8,414 nucleotides of DNA from Robiginitomaculum sp. (GTDB taxonomy: Bacteria > Pseudomonadota > Alphaproteobacteria > Caulobacterales > Maricaulaceae): NCBI GenBank assembly GCA_026982235.1, contig JALSHM010000448.1:1-8414 (forward strand). The letters are read 5' to 3'. Under the pieces are notes generated by a model. It did not search any database, was not told the origin of the DNA, and saw only the letters and a program-made list of their open reading frames with translations. The stretch's first letter is position 1. Every line of letters begins with the position of its first letter. A program made the position numbers and the translations under genes. Positions 1-6,460 of the stretch are shown in pieces.

Positions 1-704
1 TAGACCTGAGCGGGCTTGAGTATTCTATTTCCCAACTCCCTGACGAAGATTGGACGTCTAAATCCCAAGCCGGATTACCTCCCGTCGAGGCTGGGCGGTT
101 CTTTATTTATGGTTCCCATGATGCGGGTAATATCCCCATGCATACGCCTTATCCGATACGCATTGATGCGGGGTTGGCTTTTGGTACGGGGCATCACGGC
201 ACAACCAAGGGCTGTTTGCTGGCGTTTGAAGCCCTGTGTGCGCCGCGTGAAAAGGTTAAGAAAGTCGCCCATTGGCCAAAGAGCATACTGGATCTGGGTT
301 GCGGCTCTGGCGTGCTGGCTATCGCGGCAGCAAAAGCACTTAACCGCAATGTGGCGGCGAGCGATATTGACCAAGATGCGGTGGACGTGACCCGCGAGAA
401 TGCGCGCATTAACGGTGTTTCTGAACGGATTCAGGCTGTGCAAGCGGACGGGATTGCGGGCGCAGAGAAATATGATCTCATCTTTGCCAATATTCTGGCC
501 GGGCCGTTAATGGCATTGGCACCGGATATTGCGCACGCTTTGAACCCTAAAGGCCATGTGATATTGGCGGGTTTATTAGATGAACAAGCCGAAAAAGTTA
601 TCGCCTGTTATTTGGCTTGTGGCCTCAAATCGGTGCGGCGCCATAGCCTAGACGGGTGGACTATTCTCACCATGGCTGTTTTGGACGAAGTCAAGAGCGA
701 ATAG
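1..704 (+). CDS. prmA: Ribosomal protein L11 methyltransferase PrmA, 5'-truncated
   Basis: This SAM-dependent enzyme trimethylates ribosomal protein L11 in the cytoplasm. The reading frame is open from base 3, so the start lies outside the window. 233 residues are visible, against roughly 290 for the family, so about 55-60 N-terminal residues (part of the L11-recognition domain) are missing. The visible part opens with the alphaproteobacterial stretch DWTSKSQAGLPPVEAGRFF and continues with DAGLAFGTGHHGTT. Next come the class I methyltransferase motif I (ILDLGCGSGVLAIAAAK, about 285-335), the acidic motif II (SDIDQDAV, about 360-380) and the motif ANILAGPL (about 488-512), which corresponds to the NPPY-like site of this family. 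The first ATG in frame (138) is internal and should not be taken as the start. The last 57 bases overlap the convergent ribbon-helix-helix gene. Identification is firm. Confidence 0.95.
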   Translation, partial: DLSGLEYSISQLPDEDWTSKSQAGLPPVEAGRFFIYGSHDAGNIPMHTPYPIRIDAGLAFGTGHHGTTKGCLLAFEALCAPREKVKKVAHWPKSILDLGCGSGVLAIAAAKALNRNVAASDIDQDAVDVTRENARINGVSERIQAVQADGIAGAEKYDLIFANILAGPLMALAPDIAHALNPKGHVILAGLLDEQAEKVIACYLACGLKSVRRHSLDGWTILTMAVLDEVKSE

Positions 705-887
705 ACGCAAATAAGACGCCAAGCCGTAAGGGCTGTTTTTGGCTATTCTCTCATCGTCTAATGCGGCGATAAATGCCGCCTTGGAGCGCCCGCTTTTTGC
801 TATGGCAATGTCAATCACTGCCCAAAATTCAGGCTCGATTGCAATGGAAGTGCGGTGGCCGTGAATGGTGATGGAGCGTTTACGCAT
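648..887 (-). CDS. Ribbon-helix-helix domain protein (RHH_4 type)
   Basis: This 79-residue protein matches the short alphaproteobacterial RHH_4 family. It begins with MRKRSITIHGHRTSIAIEPE, where the beta-strand that would enter the DNA major groove is RSITIHGHRTSI. Two helices follow (EFWAVIDIAIAK and SKAAFIAALDDER), then the typical ending YGLASYLRLFALDFV. Such proteins are presumed to be dimeric DNA-binding regulators; no target is known from the sequence. It is the last gene of the sspB-fumC-DUF4169 operon, and its ATG lies inside the DUF4169 stop region (8-bp overlap), which suggests translational coupling. The last ten or so residues run past the conserved domain and are encoded opposite the end of prmA. 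No terminator is visible downstream. The family assignment is from the sequence pattern; the regulatory role is inferred. Confidence 0.85.
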   Translation of the reverse strand: MRKRSITIHGHRTSIAIEPEFWAVIDIAIAKSGRSKAAFIAALDDERIAKNSPYGLASYLRLFALDFVQNSHGENSPPV

Positions 888-1062
888 CGTCTAATTTATG
901 GTCGTCCAGATGTTTGCTTTGTTTGTTTTTCTCAAAGCCGTCCAAGCGTTTCTCAATTTTCTTGCGGCCAAATTTTTTGCGGTTTTCCGCCGCCTTAATT
1001 TCTTTCGCCGCATAGCCCGCACGTTTTTTGGCCGCCTTAAAATTTATGACATTATCCGTCAT
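880..1062 (-). CDS. DUF4169 family small protein
   Basis: This 60-residue, very basic and charged protein matches the DUF4169 family of small alphaproteobacterial proteins. It has the opening VINFKAAKKRA, the central block AAENRKKFGRKKIEKRL and the closing HLDDHKLDD, which mirrors the usual LDGHRL ending. It is predicted to be mostly helical, with no signal peptide or membrane segment. Function is unknown; the high lysine content would suit nucleic acid or acidic partner binding, but that is a guess. Its ATG overlaps the fumC stop as ATGA (4 bp), and its own stop overlaps the next gene by 8 bp, so it is almost certainly translated from the fumC transcript. The complementary strand has a hydrophobic open frame, which is just the mirror of the Lys codons. 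Confidence 0.85.
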   Translation of the reverse strand: MTDNVINFKAAKKRAGYAAKEIKAAENRKKFGRKKIEKRLDGFEKNKQSKHLDDHKLDDA

Positions 1063-2453
1063 TTCTTGGGTCCAATCATCAATTTTGGCTGCACCACTTT
1101 ATCAAACTCGGCTTCTGTGACAAAACCTAAGCGCACGGCCTCGACACGCAATGTTGTGCCGTTTTTGTGAGCAGTTTTTGCGACTTTTGTCGCATTGTCA
1201 TAGCCGATGCTTGGCGCAAGGGCGGTGACCAGCATGAGCGAGCGCTCAAGTAAAGTCTTTATCTGGTCTTCATTGGCCGTGATACCGACCACACAGCGTT
1301 CGGCGAAGCTTACGCACACATCAGACAGTAGGCGAATGCTCTGATCCATATTGTAAATCATGACGGGCTTATAGACATTAAGTTCGAAATGCCCTTGCGA
1401 GCCTGCCATGGTCATCGTGGTGTTATTACCCATGACCTGGGTGCAGACCATGGTCATGGCTTCCACCTGGGTCGGATTAACCTTGCCCGGCATGATAGAG
1501 GAGCCAGGCTCATTGGCGGGCAGAGATATTTCCCCCAAGCCCGAACGTGGGCCCGATGCCAGAAAACGGATGTCATTGGATATTTTATATAAGGACGCCG
1601 CCACAGTATTGAGCGCACCATGGCAAGATACAAAGGCATCATGGGCGGCGAGGGCTTCGAACTTGTTGGGTGCGGTTTTAAACGGTAATTTGGTATAGCT
1701 GGCCACTTCTGCGGCAAACATTTTGGCAAAACCGGGCTTGGTGTTCAGCCCCGTGCCCACCGCTGTACCGCCTTGGGCAAGGAACATTAACTCCTTGAGA
1801 CCGGCTTTAATGCGTTTAATCCCATTATCCATTTGTGCCACATAGCCGGAAAATTCCTGCCCTAGTGTGACGGGTGTCGCATCTTGAGTATGGGTGCGGC
1901 CTATTTTGATGATTTTCTTAAATTCTTGAGATTTGTCGTTCAGCGCATTTCGCAAGACGGCCATGGCGGGCAAGAGCCGGTGATGAATTTCCTCTGCGGC
2001 AGCGATATGCATAGCGGTCGGGAAGGTATCATTCGAGCTTTGCCCCATATTCACATGGTCATTGGGATGCACGGGGTCTTTGGAACCTATAACCCCGCCC
2101 AGGATTTCGATGGCGCGGTTGGCAATGACCTCATTGGCATTCATATTGCTCTGGGTGCCCGAACCCGTTTGCCAGATGGATAGGGGGAAATTATCATTGA
2201 GCTTGCCCTCGGCCACATCTGATGCAGCGCGGACAATGGCTTTGGCGCGCTTTGCGTCCAGGTCTTTAAGCGCTCGGTTGGTCAAGGCAGCGGAGCGTTT
2301 GATAATGCCCAGCGCCCGGATAACCGCAGGCGGCATGGTTTCAATCCCGATGGGAAAATTGATTAAAGATCGTGCCGTCTGCGCCCCGTAATATTTATCC
2401 GCAGGTACTTTTAACTTACCAAAGCTATCGGACTCGGTTCGTGTTTTTGTCAT
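1059..2453 (-). CDS. fumC: Class II fumarate hydratase FumC
   Basis: This is the iron-independent fumarase of the TCA cycle, which interconverts fumarate and L-malate as a cytoplasmic homotetramer. The 464 residues match the usual length, and the numbering matches E. coli FumC closely. The N-terminal block is FGKLKVPADKYYGAQTARS. The substrate-site segments are GSGTQSNMNANEV (97-109) and GQSSNDTFPTA (137-147). The catalytic His188 lies in GRTHTQDATPVTLGQE, and the family signature GSSIMPGKVNP (317-327) contains Ser318, Lys324 and Asn326. No key residue is missing. The ATG is preceded by a GAGA about 7 bases upstream. sspB ends 22 bp upstream, and the downstream DUF4169 gene starts within the fumC stop (ATGA), so fumC is the second gene of a four-gene operon. 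I see no dedicated promoter in the 22-bp gap. Confidence 0.98.
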   Translation of the reverse strand: MTKTRTESDSFGKLKVPADKYYGAQTARSLINFPIGIETMPPAVIRALGIIKRSAALTNRALKDLDAKRAKAIVRAASDVAEGKLNDNFPLSIWQTGSGTQSNMNANEVIANRAIEILGGVIGSKDPVHPNDHVNMGQSSNDTFPTAMHIAAAEEIHHRLLPAMAVLRNALNDKSQEFKKIIKIGRTHTQDATPVTLGQEFSGYVAQMDNGIKRIKAGLKELMFLAQGGTAVGTGLNTKPGFAKMFAAEVASYTKLPFKTAPNKFEALAAHDAFVSCHGALNTVAASLYKISNDIRFLASGPRSGLGEISLPANEPGSSIMPGKVNPTQVEAMTMVCTQVMGNNTTMTMAGSQGHFELNVYKPVMIYNMDQSIRLLSDVCVSFAERCVVGITANEDQIKTLLERSLMLVTALAPSIGYDNATKVAKTAHKNGTTLRVEAVRLGFVTEAEFDKVVQPKLMIGPKK

Positions 2454-2475
2454 GAGTTATTCTCTGTAAATTTAG

Positions 2476-3093
2476 CTATTTTTTGCGAAAGGCATCAAGA
2501 CTGACAACTTTGTTGGCATCGTCTTTTTTCGCATCATTTTTTTTCGCCCTTTCTTTTTGCACCTTGACTTTTCCTGTCGCCGTTGGTTTTTTTGCAGGCG
2601 TTTTTTTGGCAGACTTGGGCGCGGCTTGTTCCTCATTTGATTTTACGGATTTAAGCTTAGGGGCGGATTCTGTTTGTAATTGCGCCAGTGTGGGCGGTGA
2701 ATTTGGTGCAGGCGCGAGAATATCTTCCATTTCTTCAGGCGGATCAAATTGCATGGCAAATCCGACACTTGGATCGTGAAAACGGGTAATAGCGATATAT
2801 GGTATGGAGAGATATTTGGGCACGCCGCCAAATTTTAGGGTAACCTCAAAGCTATCATCATGGGCTTTAAGATCCCAATATTGATGCTCCAAAACAATGG
2901 TGACTTCCTCGGGGTATTTTGTGACGAGACCTTCATCAATATCAACGCCCGGAAAACGGGTTAAAAATGTAATATAAAAGTGATGGGCACCAGGCAATCC
3001 GTTCTCACGGATAACCCGGCGAATAGCATCACGTATTACACCCCGAAGAGCCAATTGCGTCATACTATCATAATTCATCAAATCTTGTGACAA
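2476..3093 (-). CDS. sspB: Alpha-type SspB, ClpXP protease adaptor
   Basis: SspB tethers substrates, including ssrA-tagged proteins, to the ClpXP protease in the cytoplasm. The 205-residue protein has the alphaproteobacterial layout. The folded substrate-binding domain (about 1-118) contains MTQLALRGVIRD, LPGAHHFYITF, YPEEVTIVLEHQYWDL, FGGVPKYLSIPY and the closing DPSVGFAMQF. A long flexible linker (about 119-195), rich in Lys, Ala and Pro, follows. The tail VVSLDAFRKK (196-205) is the expected ClpX-binding (XB) motif. The start is TTG at 3093: it gives the family-typical opening MSQDL and has a strong AGGAGA seven bases upstream, while the first ATG (3078) would be 22 bases from that site. 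It is first in the operon with fumC. The domain calls come from family knowledge; the substrates here are unknown. Confidence 0.93.
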   Translation of the reverse strand: MSQDLMNYDSMTQLALRGVIRDAIRRVIRENGLPGAHHFYITFLTRFPGVDIDEGLVTKYPEEVTIVLEHQYWDLKAHDDSFEVTLKFGGVPKYLSIPYIAITRFHDPSVGFAMQFDPPEEMEDILAPAPNSPPTLAQLQTESAPKLKSVKSNEEQAAPKSAKKTPAKKPTATGKVKVQKERAKKNDAKKDDANKVVSLDAFRKK

Positions 3094-3100
3094 GTTCAGT

Positions 3101-3106
3101 TCTCCT
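3101..3106 (-). promoter_or_regulatory. Ribosome binding site that fixes the sspB TTG start
   Basis: On the minus strand this reads AGGAGA, followed by seven bases (ACTGAAC) and then TTG. It is the strongest Shine-Dalgarno sequence near this gene. Its spacing is right for the TTG codon and too long for the next ATG, so it decides the start. Confidence 0.75.
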
Positions 3107-3233
3107 AATATTCAGGCTATAACTTACGCTAACTCAGTAAATAAGCAACCGTGATTTCAATAGAACCTGACCATAACGTGTGCGCAAGATAACACTTTCC
3201 AGCACTCGTATAAAAAGAGAGAATAACACTGAC

Positions 3234-3241
3234 TTAACCAT
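3234..3241 (+). promoter_or_regulatory. Possible CtrA half-site (TTAACCAT) in the divergent spacer
   Basis: TTAACCAT matches the half-site described for the cell-cycle regulator CtrA in Caulobacter. It runs directly into TATAAA (3241-3246), which could be the -10 of a promoter for the acyltransferase gene about 85 bp downstream, though no good -35 precedes it. An 8-mer can occur by chance, and no partner half-site is present, so this is tentative. Confidence 0.25.
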
Positions 3242-3289
3242 ATAAAACAGGCGATTATTAAGCATTTTGGTCTAGAGGTTGCTTGTCAC

Positions 3290-3305
3290 TAAACGAACAC
3301 GTTTA
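3290..3305. repeat. Small inverted repeat upstream of the acyltransferase gene
   Basis: The arms TAAACG and CGTTTA are perfect 6-bp complements around a 4-base spacer (AACA) and end 25 bp before the ATG at 3331. The position and symmetry would suit an operator for a dimeric repressor, but a dyad this short may be chance. Confidence 0.3.
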
Positions 3306-3330
3306 CGAAATATGTGGGTGAACATAAAGT

Positions 3331-4449
3331 ATGTCAAAAGCAATTGCAGAAATGCGGGGTCTATTTCGAGCCGAGAAAGGCAATAATCAGGCATATTTTG
3401 CTTGGTTAGCCCCTGTGCGGATGTTGGTGATTACCATTGTCGCATTTGGCTACGCATCGACCATGCCGCGCGGCCCGGGTAATGCGGAATATTTCAATAT
3501 GTTTGGTTATGATCCTAGCTGGTATGGCATCCAGATTATTTTTATGATAAGCGGGTTTTTGGCCTTGCACAGTTTATGTAGGCATGGTTCCGCTTTTAAG
3601 TTCCTGCTCTCGCGCATAGTGCGTAATTTCCCTGCTTTGGTAGTTTTTTCTGGCCTGGTAATACTGGTTTTATTTCCGCTATTTGCCGTTCCCATGGCGA
3701 GTGGCGACACGCGCCTTAGCCAGCATTTGGTCTATTTTTTAAAGGTGGTTACCTGTCTAGACCCAGCTGTTGTCACACCAGGACTACTCGATAATGCTTT
3801 GTATATGTGCGTTGTGCAGGGGGGGATTTGGACATTTCGCTGGGGGCTAATAGCATTTGCAACAACGGCCTTATTGTGGGCCATTGGCGGGCTGCGCAAT
3901 CCACGTATGTTGTTGTTGTTAACACTGGGTGCCACCATGGCTTATGCGGCGATTGTAGCTTTCGCAGTGGGTAATCCGGACGTCGTATCTGGGCAGGCCA
4001 TGCAGGCTGTGGTAACTGGCCTGCGGCTCGGCTGGGTGTATTTGGCTGGCATGTGCCTTTATGCTTATAGGGCTATCCTGTCCCGTTCATTAGCTGTCCC
4101 TTTCGGTTTTCTCGTTTTAGCGGCTATACAATATTTTTTCTTGCCATGGACGCCTCTTATAGAAATTTGCGCTGAACTCGGTCTCGGATATTTGGTATTC
4201 TTAGCCATGACAAGCCGTATGCCCGTGCCAAAGAAAATGGATAAATTGCCCGATTTATCTCTCGGTCTTTACATCTATAATTGGCCTACTGCACAGATAA
4301 CACTGCTGGTCATGCCCGCACTAACACCATACACATTATTTGCCATATCGTTTCCAATCACTGTGTTATTGTCATATGTCACATGGTTTTTGGTCAGCAG
4401 GAAAATCAATTTCCGCCTTAGAGAATATGTACAGGCTCAATCCGCATAG
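3331..4449 (+). CDS. Acyltransferase-3 family membrane protein, active-site His replaced
   Basis: This 372-residue protein with about ten membrane segments matches the acyltransferase-3 family, which moves acyl groups across the inner membrane onto surface glycans and related acceptors. Visible landmarks are WLAPVRMLVITIVAFGYAS in the first helix (26-44), FMISGFLALHS (71-81) in the second, the loop motif RIVR (95-98, the RxxR motif), GGIWTFRWG (164-172) and the C-terminal DLSLGLYIYNWP (308-319). Two positions are unusual. The family's R-x10-H motif is R30-x10-Tyr41, and the Glu usually found in the WTLRYE-like segment is Gly172. It may therefore use other chemistry or be a non-catalytic relative. 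It is the only complete plus-strand gene, with its own 237-bp upstream region, and shows no operon partner. The ATG has only a weak GGTGA about 10 bases upstream; M8 is a less likely alternative. The substrate is unknown. Confidence 0.85.
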   Translation: MSKAIAEMRGLFRAEKGNNQAYFAWLAPVRMLVITIVAFGYASTMPRGPGNAEYFNMFGYDPSWYGIQIIFMISGFLALHSLCRHGSAFKFLLSRIVRNFPALVVFSGLVILVLFPLFAVPMASGDTRLSQHLVYFLKVVTCLDPAVVTPGLLDNALYMCVVQGGIWTFRWGLIAFATTALLWAIGGLRNPRMLLLLTLGATMAYAAIVAFAVGNPDVVSGQAMQAVVTGLRLGWVYLAGMCLYAYRAILSRSLAVPFGFLVLAAIQYFFLPWTPLIEICAELGLGYLVFLAMTSRMPVPKKMDKLPDLSLGLYIYNWPTAQITLLVMPALTPYTLFAISFPITVLLSYVTWFLVSRKINFRLREYVQAQSA

Positions 4450-4617
4450 CGTTTATTAAGTATCGCTAACACCTATATACATTTTCATCCCTATCCCATT
4501 TATGGAGAGGTGTCGAAGCAGGCTTGCGCAAATACGGGCAGAAAGAAGGCTGGCGGGTGAGGTGAGTTGGTGTGGCTTATCTCTAATTTTATGTGCTGAG
4601 ACACTGTGCCCGGCATT

Positions 4618-4642
4618 TTAAGGGTTGCGCTCTAACCCTTAA
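4618..4642. terminator. Stem-loop at the dnaA stop, possible bidirectional terminator
   Basis: The perfect 9-bp arms TTAAGGGTT and AACCCTTAA enclose a 7-base loop. The hairpin contains the last codons and stop of dnaA and lies between two convergent genes. Neither strand has a U-run after the stem, so it is not a classical intrinsic terminator; it could still end transcription with Rho or protect the 3' end of the mRNA. The rest of the 182-bp spacer (4450-4617) shows nothing I can identify. Confidence 0.4.
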
Positions 4643-6176
4643 GCGTTTCCAGCAATGCTTCGATATTGGTATTGAGCCCGGCATCTTCTGCGCGGAGTTT
4701 ATCTATGCGCTTGACCGCATGGATAACCGTTGTGTGGTCACGGCCACCAAAGCGTCTGCCAATATCGGGGAGGGAGCGTGTGGTCAGCATTTTTGCCAGA
4801 TACATAGCCGCTTGGCGCGGACGGGCGATAGCACGGGCACGACGCTTGGATAACATTTCTTCCATGCTAATGCCAAATTGTTTGGCCACAGCGCGCTGGA
4901 TTTTATCGACAGTTGGTCTGGCCTGTCCAGTATAGCGCGAATGAGATAACGCTTCTTGAATGCTTTCCAGCGTTAGCGGTTTGCCCAGAAATTCCAAACG
5001 TGCCACAACCTGATTAAAGGCACCTTCGAGGTCGCGTGGGGTCGCATTGATGCGGGCGGCCAGATGATCGCGGGCATCGGAGGGCATGGCCAAGCTAGGG
5101 TGTCCACCTGCCCGACGTTTTTCGATGAGTCTGTCCAAAATGCGTAGGCGCAATTCATAATCCGCCGCGCCAATATCACATAACAGCCCACCGCAGAGAT
5201 AAGATTTAAGTCTGTCACTGGCTTTATGAATGGCCTGCGGGTGGCGGTCGGAAGCCAGCAGGATTTGTTTGCCGCTATCCACGAGGGATATGAGCGTATG
5301 CATCAGTTCTTCTTGAGAACCTGGTTTGTCGGCAATGAAATGGGCGTCATCAATAATCAGTAAGTCCACATCTCTTAGACCGGATTTAAAAGCGTCTATT
5401 TCTGTGCGGCCTTGGGCGCGAACGGATTGCACAAAAGAAGCAACAAAATCTTCTGATGAAATAAGCCGCACACGTCTGGAAGGGTCTTTTTTGGCCGCTT
5501 CGGCTTTGACCGCATGTAAAAGATGGGTTTTCCCCATGCCGTGAGGGCCATGAATGACAATCGGGTTATATTGGCTGTCACGGCTAGCTGCAACACGCCT
5601 AGCTACAGCAAAGGCTAACTCATTGGGGGCGCCGACGACAAAATTATCAAAAGTAAAACGCTCTTGATTGGCAGGCGAACCCGCATTGAGGCCAGATATT
5701 TGACTTAGCTCTGATGTGCGCGATGCCATATTGTCGGTATAGGCAGATCGTAAATTCGGCTTTGATGATATGTTGTTGCGGCGGGGGCTTAAAGAATTAT
5801 GCGTCGCTTTAAGAGGCGCGACATGACCACTGCCAATATGAACTGTGCGCGTATCACTTTCAGCCCATAATTTGCGGACTAGGTCGCCGTATTTTCCGTC
5901 AATACGACTTGCAACAAATTTTGACGGGGCATCGAGTGTTACACTGGTTTCGCTTGTAGATTGTAAAGACAATTGCCCTGTCCAAGACATATGAACTCGC
6001 TCTCCGAGCAAGGCACGTAATTTGTCCTGAACAAGTTGCCAAACTTGGGCTGGATCGTTCAAAATCGGGGCATCTGCGCCAATTTTGGCGGAACTTTCTG
6101 GCGCATTGCTGGGGACGGTTAGGGTTTCACCATCCTTGCTAAGCTTGTTTTGTCTATCCGCCACAAAAATCCCCAA
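4632..6176 (-). CDS. dnaA: Chromosomal replication initiator DnaA, with unusual box VII
   Basis: DnaA is the AAA+ protein that binds DnaA boxes and opens oriC. All four domains are present in 514 residues. Domain I is about 41-115 (WQLVQDKLRALLGERV). A Ser/Asn-rich linker spans about 116-172. AAA+ domain III follows, with Walker A GPHGMGKT (210-217), Walker B LLIIDD (272-277), sensor 1 LASDR (307-311) and sensor II Arg381 in PRDLEGAF. Domain IV (about 422-514) has RPRQAAMYLAKMLT and the DNA-binding signature GGRDHTTVIHAVKRI. Box VII reads DRLKSYLCGGL where E. coli has DRLKSRFGWGL, so Tyr326 sits at the arginine-finger position (E. coli Arg285). No ATG fits the start. The frame begins at TTG 6176, but GTG at 6164, with GGGGA five bases before it, is an equally good choice. 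dnaA is monocistronic on this evidence. Confidence 0.96.
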   Translation of the reverse strand: MGIFVADRQNKLSKDGETLTVPSNAPESSAKIGADAPILNDPAQVWQLVQDKLRALLGERVHMSWTGQLSLQSTSETSVTLDAPSKFVASRIDGKYGDLVRKLWAESDTRTVHIGSGHVAPLKATHNSLSPRRNNISSKPNLRSAYTDNMASRTSELSQISGLNAGSPANQERFTFDNFVVGAPNELAFAVARRVAASRDSQYNPIVIHGPHGMGKTHLLHAVKAEAAKKDPSRRVRLISSEDFVASFVQSVRAQGRTEIDAFKSGLRDVDLLIIDDAHFIADKPGSQEELMHTLISLVDSGKQILLASDRHPQAIHKASDRLKSYLCGGLLCDIGAADYELRLRILDRLIEKRRAGGHPSLAMPSDARDHLAARINATPRDLEGAFNQVVARLEFLGKPLTLESIQEALSHSRYTGQARPTVDKIQRAVAKQFGISMEEMLSKRRARAIARPRQAAMYLAKMLTTRSLPDIGRRFGGRDHTTVIHAVKRIDKLRAEDAGLNTNIEALLETLKG

Positions 6177-6330
6177 ACTCTCACGTTGGCTAAAACGTGC
6201 AAATCGCTTTAACTCATTGAATAATATACATAAATTTAGTATAAATTAGAGAAATAACCCGTGCCAATCCTCTAACTATATCAGGTTTTGCCCCCTGCCT
6301 TTTCCCGACTGCTGGCTCTCCCTTGCCCCC

Positions 6331-6359
6331 TTTAAAGCGCCTTTGAGCGGTGCCGTCAA
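6331..6359 (-). promoter_or_regulatory. Candidate dnaA promoter (TTGACG-N17-TTTAAA)
   Basis: On the minus strand, TTGACG (6359-6354) and TTTAAA (6336-6331) are separated by exactly 17 bp. Transcription would begin near 6324 and give a leader of about 150 bases before dnaA, similar in length to the leader reported for Caulobacter dnaA. The -35 and the bases after it (TTGACGGCACC) nearly match those of the rpsT promoter. The -10 is weak, and TTGACT at 6412-6407 is an alternative -35. Confidence 0.45.
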
Positions 6360-6373
6360 TGGGGTTTTTTTGC

Positions 6374-6388
6374 GATTCGTTAAGATTC
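6374..6388. promoter_or_regulatory. Two GANTC (CcrM-type) methylation sites 10 bp apart
   Basis: GATTC occurs at 6374-6378 and again at 6384-6388, one helical turn apart and just upstream of the candidate dnaA -35. GANTC is the target of CcrM, the cell-cycle methyltransferase of many alphaproteobacteria, and methylation of such a site is known to affect dnaA transcription in Caulobacter. Whether this organism has CcrM cannot be seen here. Confidence 0.4.
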
Positions 6389-6460
6389 ATCTCTTGACAG
6401 AAAAAAAGTCAAATTTCACGGGCATTTGCCCAAAATAAAAATGTTATTTTTTCTGCATAA

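Noticed and set aside
722..740. Weak hairpin with a five-T run just after prmA on the plus strand.
   Set aside because: The stem is only 4 bp and lies inside the RHH coding region; too weak to call a terminator.
898..1170. Hydrophobic open frame on the plus strand.
   Set aside because: It is the complement of the Lys-rich DUF4169 gene and the fumC end; Lys codons mirror as Phe and Leu.
2393..2402. DnaA-box-like TTATCCGCA.
   Set aside because: It has one mismatch and is inside the fumC coding region with no companion boxes.
2483..2779. Plus-strand open frame that looks like a signal-peptide or membrane protein.
   Set aside because: It is the mirror of the Lys/Ala-rich SspB linker, and the SspB frame is clearly the coding one.
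4504..4523. A stretch resembling the 5' end of a tRNA-Ser (GGAGAGGTGTCGAAG).
   Set aside because: No matching acceptor strand, anticodon arm or GTTCGA T-loop follows within tRNA distance.
6394..6399. Consensus TTGACA on the plus strand as a rightward promoter.
   Set aside because: There is no -10 at proper spacing and no plus-strand gene downstream; it forms part of a TTGAC/GTCAA dyad.
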